A DNA stretch of 64,000 bases from Noviherbaspirillum soli (GTDB lineage Bacteria > Pseudomonadota > Gammaproteobacteria > Burkholderiales > Burkholderiaceae_D). Below the pieces are notes generated by a model. It was not told the origin of the DNA and ran no database searches. It saw nothing but the letters and a program-made list of their open reading frames with translations. The first letter of the stretch is position 1, and each line of letters opens with the position of its first letter. Both the position numbers and the translations under genes were made by a program. Location: NCBI RefSeq assembly GCF_015352955.1, contig NZ_JACYOX010000029.1, positions 1 to 64,000 of the forward strand, in the 5' to 3' direction. Shown here in pieces: positions 24,171-33,090 of the stretch.

Positions 24171-26611
24171 GGTCTTTCTCCTTGTGCATGGGGCGAGGCC
24201 GGCGGCCGCGGCGGGATGCCGAGCTGCTGCTCCGCCTCCAGCAGTGTCCTGATCGTGCGGATCACCGAGTCCGGGTTCAGGCTGATGGCGTCGATGCCCT
24301 GTTTCACCAGAAAGGCAGACAGCTCCGGATAGTCCGAAGGCGCCTGGCCGCAGATGCCGACATGGCGGCCGCAGCGCCGTGCGCCTTGAATCGCCAGGCG
24401 CAGCATTTCCAGCACGCCGGGGTCGCGCTCGTCGAAATCGAAGGAAACGATTTCCGAGTCGCGGTCCACGCCCAGCACCAGCTGGGTCAGGTCGTTGGAG
24501 CCGATGGAAAAGCCATCGAACAGCGCGGCAAAGGCGTCGATCTGGAGGATGTTGTTCGGGATCTCGCACATCACATGGATTTCCAGGCCGTCCACGCCGC
24601 GCGCCAGTCCCATGGCTGCCATCGCGTCCAGCACCCGGCGCGCTTCCTCCACCCGCCGGCAGAACGGAATCATCAGCCGCACGTTGTCCAGCCCCATGTC
24701 GGCGCGTACCCTTTTCATTGCCCGGCATTCCAGCGCGAAACCGTCCGCATAGGCCGGGTGGGTATAGCGGGCCGCGCCGCGGAAGCCAATCATCGGGTTG
24801 GCCTCGACCGGCTCGAACCAGCGGCCGCCGGGCAGGCTGGCATATTCATTGGTCTTGAAGTCGGACATGCGCACAATCACCGGCTTGGGATAAAAGGCCG
24901 CGGCGATGGTGCCGACGCCTTCCGACAGCCGGGTGACGAAATAGTCGGCCGGGCTGGCGTAGGCGCCGGCCAGCGCGATGATGCGCTCGCGCTCGGCCGG
25001 GTCGTCGACCCGCTCCGGATGGGCCAGCGCCATCGGATGCGCCCGGATATGCTCGGCCACGATGAACTCCATGCGCGCCAGGCCGACGCCGTCATTGGGC
25101 AGAAAGCTCAGCTGGAAGGCGAGGTCCGGGTTGCCGATGTTGATCATCAGCCGCGTGCCGGGCATGGGCAGGGCGGAGAGGTCGGTGCTGGTCTTGTGAA
25201 ATGGCAGCGCGCCGGCATAGACCCGGCCGGTGTCGCCTTCGGCGCAGGAGACCGTGACCTCGTCGCCGCTGCGTATCTTCTCGGTGGCATCGTCGCAGCC
25301 GACCACGGCCGGAATGCCAAGCTCGCGCGCAACGATGGCAGCATGGCAGGTGCGCCCGCCGCGGTTGGTCACGACGGCCGCCGCCTGCTTCATCACGGTG
25401 CCCCAGTCCGGCATGGTGGTGTCGGCCACCAGGATCTCGCCGCGCTGGAAGCGGCCGAGTTCGGAGACGTCGGCCACCACATTGGCGCGCCCCGACACCA
25501 CCCCGCGGCCGACCGCGCGGCCGCTGGCGATGGCGACGCCGCCGCCCTCCAGCACGTATTCATCCAGCATGGCCGAGGACTTGCGCGAGGCCACGGTTTC
25601 CGGCCGCGCCTGCACGATGTAGAGCTGGCCATCGATGCCATCCTTGGCCCACTCCACATCCATCGGCGTGGGCTGTCCGGCGCGGGCGCTGTAGTGGGCC
25701 TCGATGCGCATGGTGGCCTCGGCCAGCTCCAGCACTTCGGCGTCGCCGATGCAGAAGCGTTGCCGTTCCTGGCGCGCCACCGGCATGTTGCGGGTGGTGT
25801 CGCGGCCGGCGGCGCGGGCATAGACCATGCGGATTTCCTTGCCGCCCAGCGTGCGCCGCAGCACGGTCCGCCTGCCTGCCTGCAGCGTGGGCTTGAAGAC
25901 ATAGAATTCATCGGGGTCCACCGTGCCCTGGACCACGTTCTCGCCCAGGCCATAGGCCCCGGTGATCAGCACCACGTCGCGAAAGCCGCTTTCGGTATCA
26001 AGGGAAAAACTGACGCCGCTGGCGGCGAGGTCGGCGCGCACCATCTTCATCACGCCGGCCGAGAGCAATACCTTGAAGTGATCGAAGCCATGTTCGATGC
26101 GGTACATGACGGCGCGTTCCGTGAACAGGCTGGCATAGCAGCGGCGCACCGAATCCAGCAGCCTGGCCTCGCCGCTGACATTGAGAAAGGTTTCGTGCTG
26201 ACCGGCAAAGCTGGCGGTGGGCAGGTCTTCCGCGGTGGCGGAACTGCGCACGGCGACAGTGAGGGCCTCCCCGTACTGCTGGCGCAGAGCCTTGTAGGCA
26301 TCCACGATCTGGGTTGCCAGTTCCGGGGGCAGTGGCGTGCCGTACACGATCTCGCGCGCCTCGTGGGCACGGCGGGCGAGGTCGTCGACATTGCCCGGAT
26401 CGAGCCCGTCCAGCGCCGCATGCAGCCTGTTCCATGCGCCGCCCTGTTCCAGCGTGACGCGATAGGCCTCGGCCGTGACGGCAAAGCCGTTCGGCACCCT
26501 GACGCCCTGGGCGCCAAGCTCGCGGAACATTTCGCCTAGGGAAGCATTCTTGCCGCCGACCAGCGGCACGTCGCCCACGCCAAGCTCGGCAAACCATCGT
26601 ATGAAAGTCAT
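24167..26611 (-). CDS. ppsA: Phosphoenolpyruvate synthase
   Basis: 814 residues, usual length for the enzyme (about 790-800). It makes PEP, AMP and phosphate from pyruvate and ATP for gluconeogenesis. Order of parts: N-terminal ATP-binding domain (LVGGKNASLGEMFREL, VAVRSSATAEDLPTASFAGQHETFLN, MDVEWAKDG), central swivelling phosphohistidine domain (GGRTCHAAIVARELGIPAVVG with the catalytic His), and C-terminal PEP-utilising TIM barrel (NDGVGLARMEF, GFRGAARYTHP, GSNDLTQLVLGVDRDS, GICGQAPSDYPEL). Fits with the dicarboxylate uptake genes in the window, since growth on C4 acids needs PEP synthesis. The usual PpsR regulator gene is absent here; a CBS protein follows instead. Confidence 0.95.
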   Translation of the reverse strand: MTFIRWFAELGVGDVPLVGGKNASLGEMFRELGAQGVRVPNGFAVTAEAYRVTLEQGGAWNRLHAALDGLDPGNVDDLARRAHEAREIVYGTPLPPELATQIVDAYKALRQQYGEALTVAVRSSATAEDLPTASFAGQHETFLNVSGEARLLDSVRRCYASLFTERAVMYRIEHGFDHFKVLLSAGVMKMVRADLAASGVSFSLDTESGFRDVVLITGAYGLGENVVQGTVDPDEFYVFKPTLQAGRRTVLRRTLGGKEIRMVYARAAGRDTTRNMPVARQERQRFCIGDAEVLELAEATMRIEAHYSARAGQPTPMDVEWAKDGIDGQLYIVQARPETVASRKSSAMLDEYVLEGGGVAIASGRAVGRGVVSGRANVVADVSELGRFQRGEILVADTTMPDWGTVMKQAAAVVTNRGGRTCHAAIVARELGIPAVVGCDDATEKIRSGDEVTVSCAEGDTGRVYAGALPFHKTSTDLSALPMPGTRLMINIGNPDLAFQLSFLPNDGVGLARMEFIVAEHIRAHPMALAHPERVDDPAERERIIALAGAYASPADYFVTRLSEGVGTIAAAFYPKPVIVRMSDFKTNEYASLPGGRWFEPVEANPMIGFRGAARYTHPAYADGFALECRAMKRVRADMGLDNVRLMIPFCRRVEEARRVLDAMAAMGLARGVDGLEIHVMCEIPNNILQIDAFAALFDGFSIGSNDLTQLVLGVDRDSEIVSFDFDERDPGVLEMLRLAIQGARRCGRHVGICGQAPSDYPELSAFLVKQGIDAISLNPDSVIRTIRTLLEAEQQLGIPPRPPASPHAQGERP

Positions 26612-26786
26612 CGCATCGGCGCTCCTTCCTGGTCCGAAGGCGGGATGCGATGCAGGGCCTGCCGGCCCGCGCGCGCATGGTATGCGCCTTGTCCGGCTTC
26701 AGGATAGCCGAGCCGCTGCCGTCACCATCGTTTCGCGCAGCGGCGCTTGATGTGCGTCAGAGCGCATCAAGCGCCACGCATCAACA

Positions 26787-26817
26787 GCCGCCGATCAGGC
26801 CGGGGCTGATCGGCGGC
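26787..26817 (-). terminator. Hairpin after the secreted M20 peptidase gene
   Basis: Perfect 12-bp arms (26787-26798 and 26806-26817) with a 7-base loop, 13 bp beyond the stop. Little T-tract on the minus strand, but the stem is strong. Confidence 0.6.
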
Positions 26818-26829
26818 CGTTAGCATGCC

Positions 26830-28254
26830 TTACTGCGACAGCGCCTTCACCATGCGGTACATGAACTCGCGGCCGTCGTACAGCCGCGGTATCGCTACCC
26901 GCTCGTCCAGGCCGTGGGCGCGGGCGTCGCTTGGTTCGCTGAAGATGCCGGAGACGCCGTACATCGGGATGTTGGCGTTGCGCATGAAGCGGCTGTCGGT
27001 GGCGCCGGTGCTCATCGCCGGTATCACCGGCACGCCGGGCCACATCTGCCCGGTCAGCTTCTCGATCACGCCGGTCACGTCGGGACGCAAGGGCGAGGCC
27101 GGGCTGCGCAGCGGCGGGTTGCTGGCGACCATGGTCAGGCGCTCGCCGCCAAGGACCTTCTTCAGCGTGGCATCCACCTCGGCCGGATCGTCATGCGGCA
27201 GGATGCGGCAGTTGACGACCGCCTTGGCCGATTGCGGCAGCGCGTTCTCGGCATGGCCGGCATTGACCTGGGTCGCCACGCAGGTGGTGCGCAGCAGCGC
27301 GTTGTACAGCGGCGTGGCCGAGAGGCGGTCGATGGCGGCATCGCTGCCCTTGCCGGAGGCGACCGCGCGCATGTCGTCGGCGCGCTGGCCGGTCTCGAAC
27401 TGCGCGCTGCGCTCGAAGTAGGTGCGGGTCACTTCCGACAGCCTGGCCGGGAAACGGTGGGCGCCAAGCCGGTTCAGCGCGGCGCTCAGCTCATACATCG
27501 GATTGGTGGCGGTGGGCAGCGAGCTGTGGCCGCCGACATCCTTCACTTCGATCTTGTAGGTGGTGTACATCTTCTCGGCCACCTGGACCCGGTGCAGGAT
27601 GGGCTTGCCCTGGTTGAGCTGGCCGCCGCCGCCTTCGTTGATGCCGAACTCGGCATCGATCGCGGAACGCTGGTTGTTGACCAGCCAGAAGGCGCCGTTG
27701 CTGGGGACATCGCCCAGTTCCTCGTCCGCCGTGAGCGCCAGGATGATGTCGCGTTCCGGCATGAAGTTTTCTCGCTTCAACTGGGACAGGATGGAGACGA
27801 AGGAGGCCGCCATGGCCTTGTCGTCGGACGAGCCGCGGGCGGTGAAGTAGCCGTCGTCTTCCTTGAGCTTGAACGGGTCGGTCTTCCAGTCCTCGCGCCT
27901 GGCTTCCACGACGTCGATATGGGCCAGCAGCAGCACCGGCTTCTTGCTGCCGGTGCCGCGGTAGCGCGCCACCAGATTGCCCTTGCGCGGATACGGCTCG
28001 AACAACTGGATATCCTCCGGCCTGAAGCCTGCCGCCAGAAGGTGCTTCTGCATGGCCTTTGCCGCTTCGGTATTGTTGCCGCTGGAATGGGTGGTGTTGA
28101 TCTCGACCAGCTCCTTGTAGATGTCATGGAAACGCTGCTGTTCCGCGGTGAGTGGCGTGTCGTCCGGCAGGTTCTGGGCGCCGGCCCAGGCGCTGCCGGC
28201 CAGCGCGGCGGCAATGGCGGCGGCAATGGCGGCGTTCATGAGGACTTTCTTCAT
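26830..28254 (-). CDS. Secreted M20 family metallopeptidase
   Basis: 474 residues from the ATG at 28254 (GGAGA about ten bases upstream). An N-terminal signal peptide is obvious (AAIAAAIAAALAGSAWA-GA). M20 motifs: LLLAHIDVVEARRED (metal His/Asp), ARGSSDDKAMAA (bridging Asp), ALTADEELGDVPSNG (catalytic Glu pair), dimerisation domain with KDVGGHSSLPTATNP, and STGATDSRFMRNANIPMYG near the end. It probably acts in the periplasm on peptides or acyl amino acids, feeding carbon and nitrogen. Distinct from the cytoplasmic M20 enzyme at 12.2-13.5 kb. Confidence 0.88.
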   Translation of the reverse strand: MKKVLMNAAIAAAIAAALAGSAWAGAQNLPDDTPLTAEQQRFHDIYKELVEINTTHSSGNNTEAAKAMQKHLLAAGFRPEDIQLFEPYPRKGNLVARYRGTGSKKPVLLLAHIDVVEARREDWKTDPFKLKEDDGYFTARGSSDDKAMAASFVSILSQLKRENFMPERDIILALTADEELGDVPSNGAFWLVNNQRSAIDAEFGINEGGGGQLNQGKPILHRVQVAEKMYTTYKIEVKDVGGHSSLPTATNPMYELSAALNRLGAHRFPARLSEVTRTYFERSAQFETGQRADDMRAVASGKGSDAAIDRLSATPLYNALLRTTCVATQVNAGHAENALPQSAKAVVNCRILPHDDPAEVDATLKKVLGGERLTMVASNPPLRSPASPLRPDVTGVIEKLTGQMWPGVPVIPAMSTGATDSRFMRNANIPMYGVSGIFSEPSDARAHGLDERVAIPRLYDGREFMYRMVKALSQ

Positions 28255-28367
28255 TGGTTCTTGTCTCCGTGTGATGGCTGATGGCTGATGCCAGGGCGCA
28301 AAGTGCGCGCGGCGCAACACTTTAGCCCAAAGCCACTGCTGCCGTAAGTGACGCCGTCTCCTGCGCC

Positions 28368-28823
28368 TCAGGCCGGGAGATCGCGATAGACCAGCACCGG
28401 CACGGGCGAGGCCGACACCACCTTCATGGTCACGCTGCCGAGCAGCGCCTGCTGCCAGCCGCCACGGCCGTGCGAGCCGATGAAGATCAGGTCGCACTGG
28501 CGCTGGCGCGCGGTGTCGAGCAGGGATTTGGCGACCGCATCGGAAAACAGCATCTCGCCGGAAAACGCAACGCCTGCCCCGGCTGCGGCCTTGCGCATTT
28601 CGTTGAGATAGGTTTCGCCGACGGTGCGCATCGAAAGCCGGTATTCCTCGTCGCTCAGATAGCAGGGCGGCATGGTCTGGATATAGATCGGGTAGCGGAA
28701 TTCGGGCGCAACAAAAACGCCCACCACCTCCGCGCCGAGCTTGCGCGCGAAACGCATGCCGGCCAGCGTGGTGGCGGCGGACGCGGGCGAGCCGTCGGTG
28801 GGGATCAATATCCGGGAAAACAT
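28368..28823 (-). CDS. Universal stress protein, UspA family
   Basis: 151 residues, one Usp domain. The N-terminus ILIPTDGSPAS and the nucleotide-binding signature GSHGRGGWQQALLGSVTMKVV (G-2x-G-9x-G-S/T form) indicate the ATP-binding subclass. Such proteins aid survival in starvation or redox stress. Single gene; about 110 bp to each neighbour. Confidence 0.92.
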   Translation of the reverse strand: MFSRILIPTDGSPASAATTLAGMRFARKLGAEVVGVFVAPEFRYPIYIQTMPPCYLSDEEYRLSMRTVGETYLNEMRKAAAGAGVAFSGEMLFSDAVAKSLLDTARQRQCDLIFIGSHGRGGWQQALLGSVTMKVVSASPVPVLVYRDLPA

Positions 28824-28933
28824 GAAGCGACCTTAGCAGCCGTCGGAAGCGCGGTCTTGACGCCGCGCAATCCGGAAAAACCATCCGCCTGATTACATGG
28901 CTTGGTGGGACACCAGGCACACCAGGGACAGCC

Positions 28934-30136
28934 ATGCATGGATTTCTTTTCGCAACCGGCATAGAGAACAGCTATCCGACCATACGCCAGCCGGACGGCA
29001 GCGCCAGGCGGGTGGACGAAATGCAGAAGACCGACCACTATGCCAGGTACCGGGAAGACTTCGCGCTGGCCAGGGAGCTGGACGTGGATCTGCTGCGCTA
29101 CGGGCCGCCGTACTACCAGGTCCATCGCGGCGCCGGCCGCTACGACTGGGAATTCACCGACCAGGCTTTCGATGAAATCAGGCGGCTGCAGATCACGCCC
29201 TGCGTCGACCTGTGCCATTTCGGCCTGCCGGACTGGCTGGGCAATTTCCAGAACCCGGAATTCCCGCGCCACTTTGCCGACTATGCGCGGGCCTTCGCCA
29301 TCCGCTTTCCATGGGTGAGGCTGTACACGCCCATCAACGAGATGTATGTGACCGCGCACTTTTCCGCCAAGCTCGGCATATGGAATGAATGCCTGACGGA
29401 CGACCGGGCCTTCATCACCGCCAGCAAGCACATCGCCAGGGCCAACATCCTGGCCACCGAGGCGATCCTGGAGGTGCAGCCGGCGGCGCGCTTCATCCAG
29501 AGCGAGTCGTCGGAATACTTTCATCCCTCGCATCCGGACGCCGTGAAGCTGGCCCGGCACATGAACGAGCGGCGCTTCCTGTCGCTGGACCTGTGCTACG
29601 GCTATGACTTGTGCGCAACCATGTACGAGTACCTGCTGGACAATGGCATGACCCGCGAGGAATTCCATTTCTTCCTGGACCACAACATCCGGCCGGTCTG
29701 CATCATGGGCAATGACTACTATGCGACCAACGAGCATGTCGTCCATCCCGACGGCAGCACCCAGCAGTATGAAATGCTGGGCTACTACGTGATCACCAAG
29801 CAGTACTATGACCGCTACCGCCTGCCGGTGATGCACACCGAGACCAACAACCGCGACTATGCCCTCAACGAGAAGGATGCCCGTTCCTGGCTGGAACGCC
29901 AGTGGGGCAACCTGGTGCGGCTCAAGGAAGACGGCGTGCCCATCATCGGCTTCACCTGGTACAGCCTGATCGACCAGGTGGACTGGGACAGCCTGCTGGT
30001 GAAGGACGATGGCCAGGTCAACCGCTATGGCCTGTTCAGCCTGGACCGCAAGATCAGGCCGGTGGGCGAGCTGTACCGCGACCTGATCCGCACCTGGCGG
30101 GGACGGATCTCCAGCGGCATGCTGTCGATGTACTAG
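28934..30136 (+). CDS. Divergent family 1-like glycoside hydrolase
   Basis: 400 residues, shorter than most GH1 enzymes (about 450). A TIM-barrel layout is clear: DLLRYGPPYYQVH, DWEFTDQAFDEIRRL, CVDLCHFGLPDWLG, the acid/base segment LYTPINEMYVT with E136 (usual form T-x-NEP), the nucleophile segment VMHTETNNRDY with E303 (usual form TENG), and GFTWYSLIDQVDWDSLL. Both catalytic glutamates are present but the proline and glycine after them are not, so substrate and even glycosidase activity are uncertain. No signal peptide. It stands alone, with no sugar transporter nearby. No good ribosome-binding site was identified. Confidence 0.75.
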   Translation: MHGFLFATGIENSYPTIRQPDGSARRVDEMQKTDHYARYREDFALARELDVDLLRYGPPYYQVHRGAGRYDWEFTDQAFDEIRRLQITPCVDLCHFGLPDWLGNFQNPEFPRHFADYARAFAIRFPWVRLYTPINEMYVTAHFSAKLGIWNECLTDDRAFITASKHIARANILATEAILEVQPAARFIQSESSEYFHPSHPDAVKLARHMNERRFLSLDLCYGYDLCATMYEYLLDNGMTREEFHFFLDHNIRPVCIMGNDYYATNEHVVHPDGSTQQYEMLGYYVITKQYYDRYRLPVMHTETNNRDYALNEKDARSWLERQWGNLVRLKEDGVPIIGFTWYSLIDQVDWDSLLVKDDGQVNRYGLFSLDRKIRPVGELYRDLIRTWRGRISSGMLSMY

Positions 30137-30220
30137 GCCCTGCGACTGGCCGTGCAATCGATTCAGAGCCCGCCGGCTTGCACGTGATCATGCGGGCAGC
30201 GACCACGGCATCACACCGGC

Positions 30221-30251
30221 TTGACATGTCCTGTCTTTCCGTTGGTACCAT
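30221..30251 (+). promoter_or_regulatory. Candidate sigma-70 promoter for the binding-protein gene
   Basis: TTGACA at 30221-30226, a 19-bp spacer and TACCAT at 30246-30251. The -35 is perfect; the spacing is long and the -10 only fair. Confidence 0.35.
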
Positions 30252-30281
30252 GGAGCACTCATAACAACAGGAGGAGACACC

Positions 30282-31505
30282 ATGCCACGCAAGATGCTTG
30301 CGGCAATGATCGCGCTCGGCTTCGCAGCCGGCGCCCAGGCGCAGTCCCGGCCAGCGGAGGCGATTTCCAACGACGTCGTCAGGATCGGCCTGCTGCTCGA
30401 CATGAGCAGCCTCTATGCCGACATCACCGGCACCGGCAGCGTTGCCGCCGCACAGTTGGCCATCGAGGATTTCGGCGGCAAGGTGCTCGGCAAGCCGGTC
30501 GAACTGGTCCATGCGGACCATCAGAACAAGGCCGACATCGCCGCGTCCAAGGCGCGCGAATGGTATGACCGCGACAAGGTCGATGCGATCCTGGATGTGG
30601 CCGCATCCGGCCCCGCGCTGGCGGTGGTGCCGATTGCAAAGGAAAAGAACCGGATCGCCGTCTTCAGCGGCCCCGGCTCGGCGCGGCTGACCAACGATGC
30701 CTGCACCGCCGTCACGGTGCACTATGCCTACGATACCTATGCGCTGGCCAATTCCACCGCGCGCGCCGTGGTCAAGAATGGCGGCGACAGCTGGTTCTTC
30801 CTGACCGCCGACTATACCTTCGGCACCACGCTGGAAAAGGATGCGAGCGACGTGATCCGCGCCAATGGCGGCAAGGTGCTGGGCTCGGTGCGGCATCCGC
30901 TGAATGCCTCGGACTTTTCTTCCTTCCTGGTGCAGGCGCAGGGCTCGGGCGCCAAGGTGATTGGCCTGGCCAATGCCGGCGGCGACACCATCAGCGCGAT
31001 CAAGGCGGCGCGGGAATTCGGTCTCACCACCTCGGGCAAGCAGAGCCTGGCCGGCCTGCTGGTCTATATCAACGATGTGCATACGCTGGGCCTGGACGCG
31101 GCGCAGGGCATGCTGCTGACCACCGGCTTCTACTGGGACCATGACGACGAAAGCCGCAAGTGGTCGCGGCGCTTCTTCGAGAAGACGAAGAAGATGCCGA
31201 ACATGAGCCAGGCCGGCCTGTATTCCTCGGTGATGCATTACCTCAAGGCGGTGAAGGCGGCCGGCACCGACGAGACCGGCGCGGTGATGCAGAAGATGCG
31301 GGAAATGCCTATCAACGACATGTTTGCGAAGAATGGCCGCATCCGCGAGGATGGCCGCATGGTGCATGACATGTATCTGTACCAGGTCAAGAAACCGTCC
31401 GAGTCGAAGGCGCCCTGGGATTACTACAAGCTGGTGTCGACCGTCCCTGGAGAACAGGCTTTCCAGCCGCTGAGCGCGTCCGCCTGTGCGCTGGTGAAGA
31501 AGTAG
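30282..31505 (+). CDS. ABC transporter substrate-binding protein, branched-chain amino acid type
   Basis: 407 residues with a signal peptide ending GAQA-QS. Type I periplasmic-binding fold of the LivJ/HAAT class: VRIGLLLDMSSLYADITGTGSVAAAQLAIEDFGG, AVVPIAKEKNRIAVFSGPGS, DSWFFLTADYTFGTTLEKDA, and SDFSSFLVQAQGSGAKVIGLANAGGDTISAIKAAREFG. AGGAGGAGA lies before the ATG. Orphan: no permease or ATPase genes are next to it, so it must use a transporter encoded elsewhere. Such binding proteins often take aromatic or organic acids rather than leucine in Burkholderiales. Confidence 0.88.
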   Translation: MPRKMLAAMIALGFAAGAQAQSRPAEAISNDVVRIGLLLDMSSLYADITGTGSVAAAQLAIEDFGGKVLGKPVELVHADHQNKADIAASKAREWYDRDKVDAILDVAASGPALAVVPIAKEKNRIAVFSGPGSARLTNDACTAVTVHYAYDTYALANSTARAVVKNGGDSWFFLTADYTFGTTLEKDASDVIRANGGKVLGSVRHPLNASDFSSFLVQAQGSGAKVIGLANAGGDTISAIKAAREFGLTTSGKQSLAGLLVYINDVHTLGLDAAQGMLLTTGFYWDHDDESRKWSRRFFEKTKKMPNMSQAGLYSSVMHYLKAVKAAGTDETGAVMQKMREMPINDMFAKNGRIREDGRMVHDMYLYQVKKPSESKAPWDYYKLVSTVPGEQAFQPLSASACALVKK

Positions 31506-31647
31506 CCGGACGGGGCAGGCGAGTGAGGCATCGGGGCGGGAATGCCGCCTCGATATTGGTCTACTTTCACAACAAGCCGTGCTCTGCATCCATCCCTATC
31601 GGCCAAACCCGGCACCGGGGCGCTCTGCCTGATGGCCGCGCTGGCGT

Positions 31648-33090
31648 TCAGCCCCCGGCGGCGGCGCGCTGGAAGTCGCCGCCGAGCGCCTTGATCAGGA
31701 ATACCGACGACAGCAGCCGCTGGCCGGCAAGCTGCGCCACCTGGCGCTGCGCGGTCAGCAGGTTCTGCTGCGCGCTGATCAGGTCCAGGTAACTGGCGAC
31801 ACCGCCCTCATAGCGCGCGGTGGCCAAATCCAGCACCCGGGCCGCGCTGTCGCCGGCGCGCAGCGCCTGCGCATGCGCGCGTTCCAGCGAAGCCATGCCG
31901 CTGATGCCATCCTCGACTTCCTGCATCGCCGTCAGCACCACGCGCCGATAGCCCGCGACCGTGGCTTCATAGCCGGCCTGGGCGCCGGCCTGGTTGGCGC
32001 GGATGCGGCCGGCATCGAACAGCGGCTGGGCCAGCGACGCGCCTAGCGACCACAGCAGGCTGGGCGCATCGAACAGCGCCGGCAGGGCGCGCGATTCCAT
32101 GCCGCCGGCGGCGCTCAAGGAAATGCTGGGATAGAAGGCCGCATTGGCCACGCCGAGCTGGGCATTGGCCACCGCCATCGCGCGTTCTGCGGCGGCGACG
32201 TCGGGCCGGCGTTCCAGCAGGTCCGAGGGCAAGCCCAGCGGCACCGCTGGCACCAGCGGCGACTGCGCCGGCAGCGCCCGCGGCGCCAGCGTGAAGCCGG
32301 GCGCGCCGGCGCCGGTCAGGGTGCCGAGCGCATGCTCGAACTGGGCGCGCTGGCGCTTGAGCAGGTCGACCTGGGTCAGGGTGCTGTCGAGCAGCGCCTG
32401 CTGCTGCGCCACGTCCAGCCCCGACACCGCGCCGAGGTCATGCCGGTCGCTGGCCAGCTCCAGCGCGCGCCGCTGCAGCGACACCGAGCGCGCCACCACG
32501 TCCAGTTCCGTGTCGACGGTGCGCAGGTTGAAGTAGGCGGTGGCAACGTCCGCGGCCAGCAGCAGGCGGGCGTTTTCCAGGTCGATCGCGGACTGCTCGG
32601 CCGACGCGGTGGCGCCGGCGATATTGCTGGCGATGCGGCCGAACAGGTCGGCTTCATAGCTCACGCTCAACTGGGCGATTGCGTCGTTCTGCACGGTGGA
32701 GAAATTCGGCGACCTGTAGTTGGTCAGCGGCCGGTTGGCCGAGATGCGCTGGCGCGCGCCGCGCAGGTTCAGGCCCAGCTGCGGATAGCGCGCAGCCAGC
32801 GCCGCATCCAGCGCGGCCTGGGCCTGGGCCAGGCGCGCGCCGGCCAGCGCCAGCGTCGGGCTGTTGTCCAGCGCGCGCTGCTGCAGCGCATCGAGCTCGG
32901 CATCGCCGAAGCGCCGCCACCACGAGCCGCGCGCGGCGCCGTCATCGGGACGGGCTTCGCGCCAGGGCGCCTCCAGCGTCCATGCGGCCGGCAGGTCCAG
33001 CGCCGGCCTGCGCATCTCGGGAGGCGCGGCGCAGCCTGCCAGCAGGGCGGCGCCGGCGAGGACGCCGGCCAGGCGGTATGGCCGCGTCAT
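31648..33090 (-). CDS. RND efflux outer-membrane factor lipoprotein, NodT family
   Basis: 480 residues. A lipobox LAGC around Cys19 follows a short signal, so it is a TolC-like lipoprotein. OEP-type repeats are visible: WWRRFGDAELDALQQRALDNSPTLALAGARLAQAQAAL, YEADLFGRIASNIAGATASAEQS, a second half with RRPDVAAAERAMAVANAQLG, and TMQEVEDGISGM-like helices near the end. It forms the outer-membrane channel of the pump. Its start overlaps the adaptor gene by four bases. Confidence 0.9.
   Translation of the reverse strand: MTRPYRLAGVLAGAALLAGCAAPPEMRRPALDLPAAWTLEAPWREARPDDGAARGSWWRRFGDAELDALQQRALDNSPTLALAGARLAQAQAALDAALAARYPQLGLNLRGARQRISANRPLTNYRSPNFSTVQNDAIAQLSVSYEADLFGRIASNIAGATASAEQSAIDLENARLLLAADVATAYFNLRTVDTELDVVARSVSLQRRALELASDRHDLGAVSGLDVAQQQALLDSTLTQVDLLKRQRAQFEHALGTLTGAGAPGFTLAPRALPAQSPLVPAVPLGLPSDLLERRPDVAAAERAMAVANAQLGVANAAFYPSISLSAAGGMESRALPALFDAPSLLWSLGASLAQPLFDAGRIRANQAGAQAGYEATVAGYRRVVLTAMQEVEDGISGMASLERAHAQALRAGDSAARVLDLATARYEGGVASYLDLISAQQNLLTAQRQVAQLAGQRLLSSVFLIKALGGDFQRAAAGG

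Noticed and set aside
24140-26539. A 799-codon open frame on the plus strand opposite ppsA
   Set aside because: It is an antisense shadow of a well-conserved gene in GC-rich DNA; its translation is His/Gly/Ala-rich without any recognisable domain.
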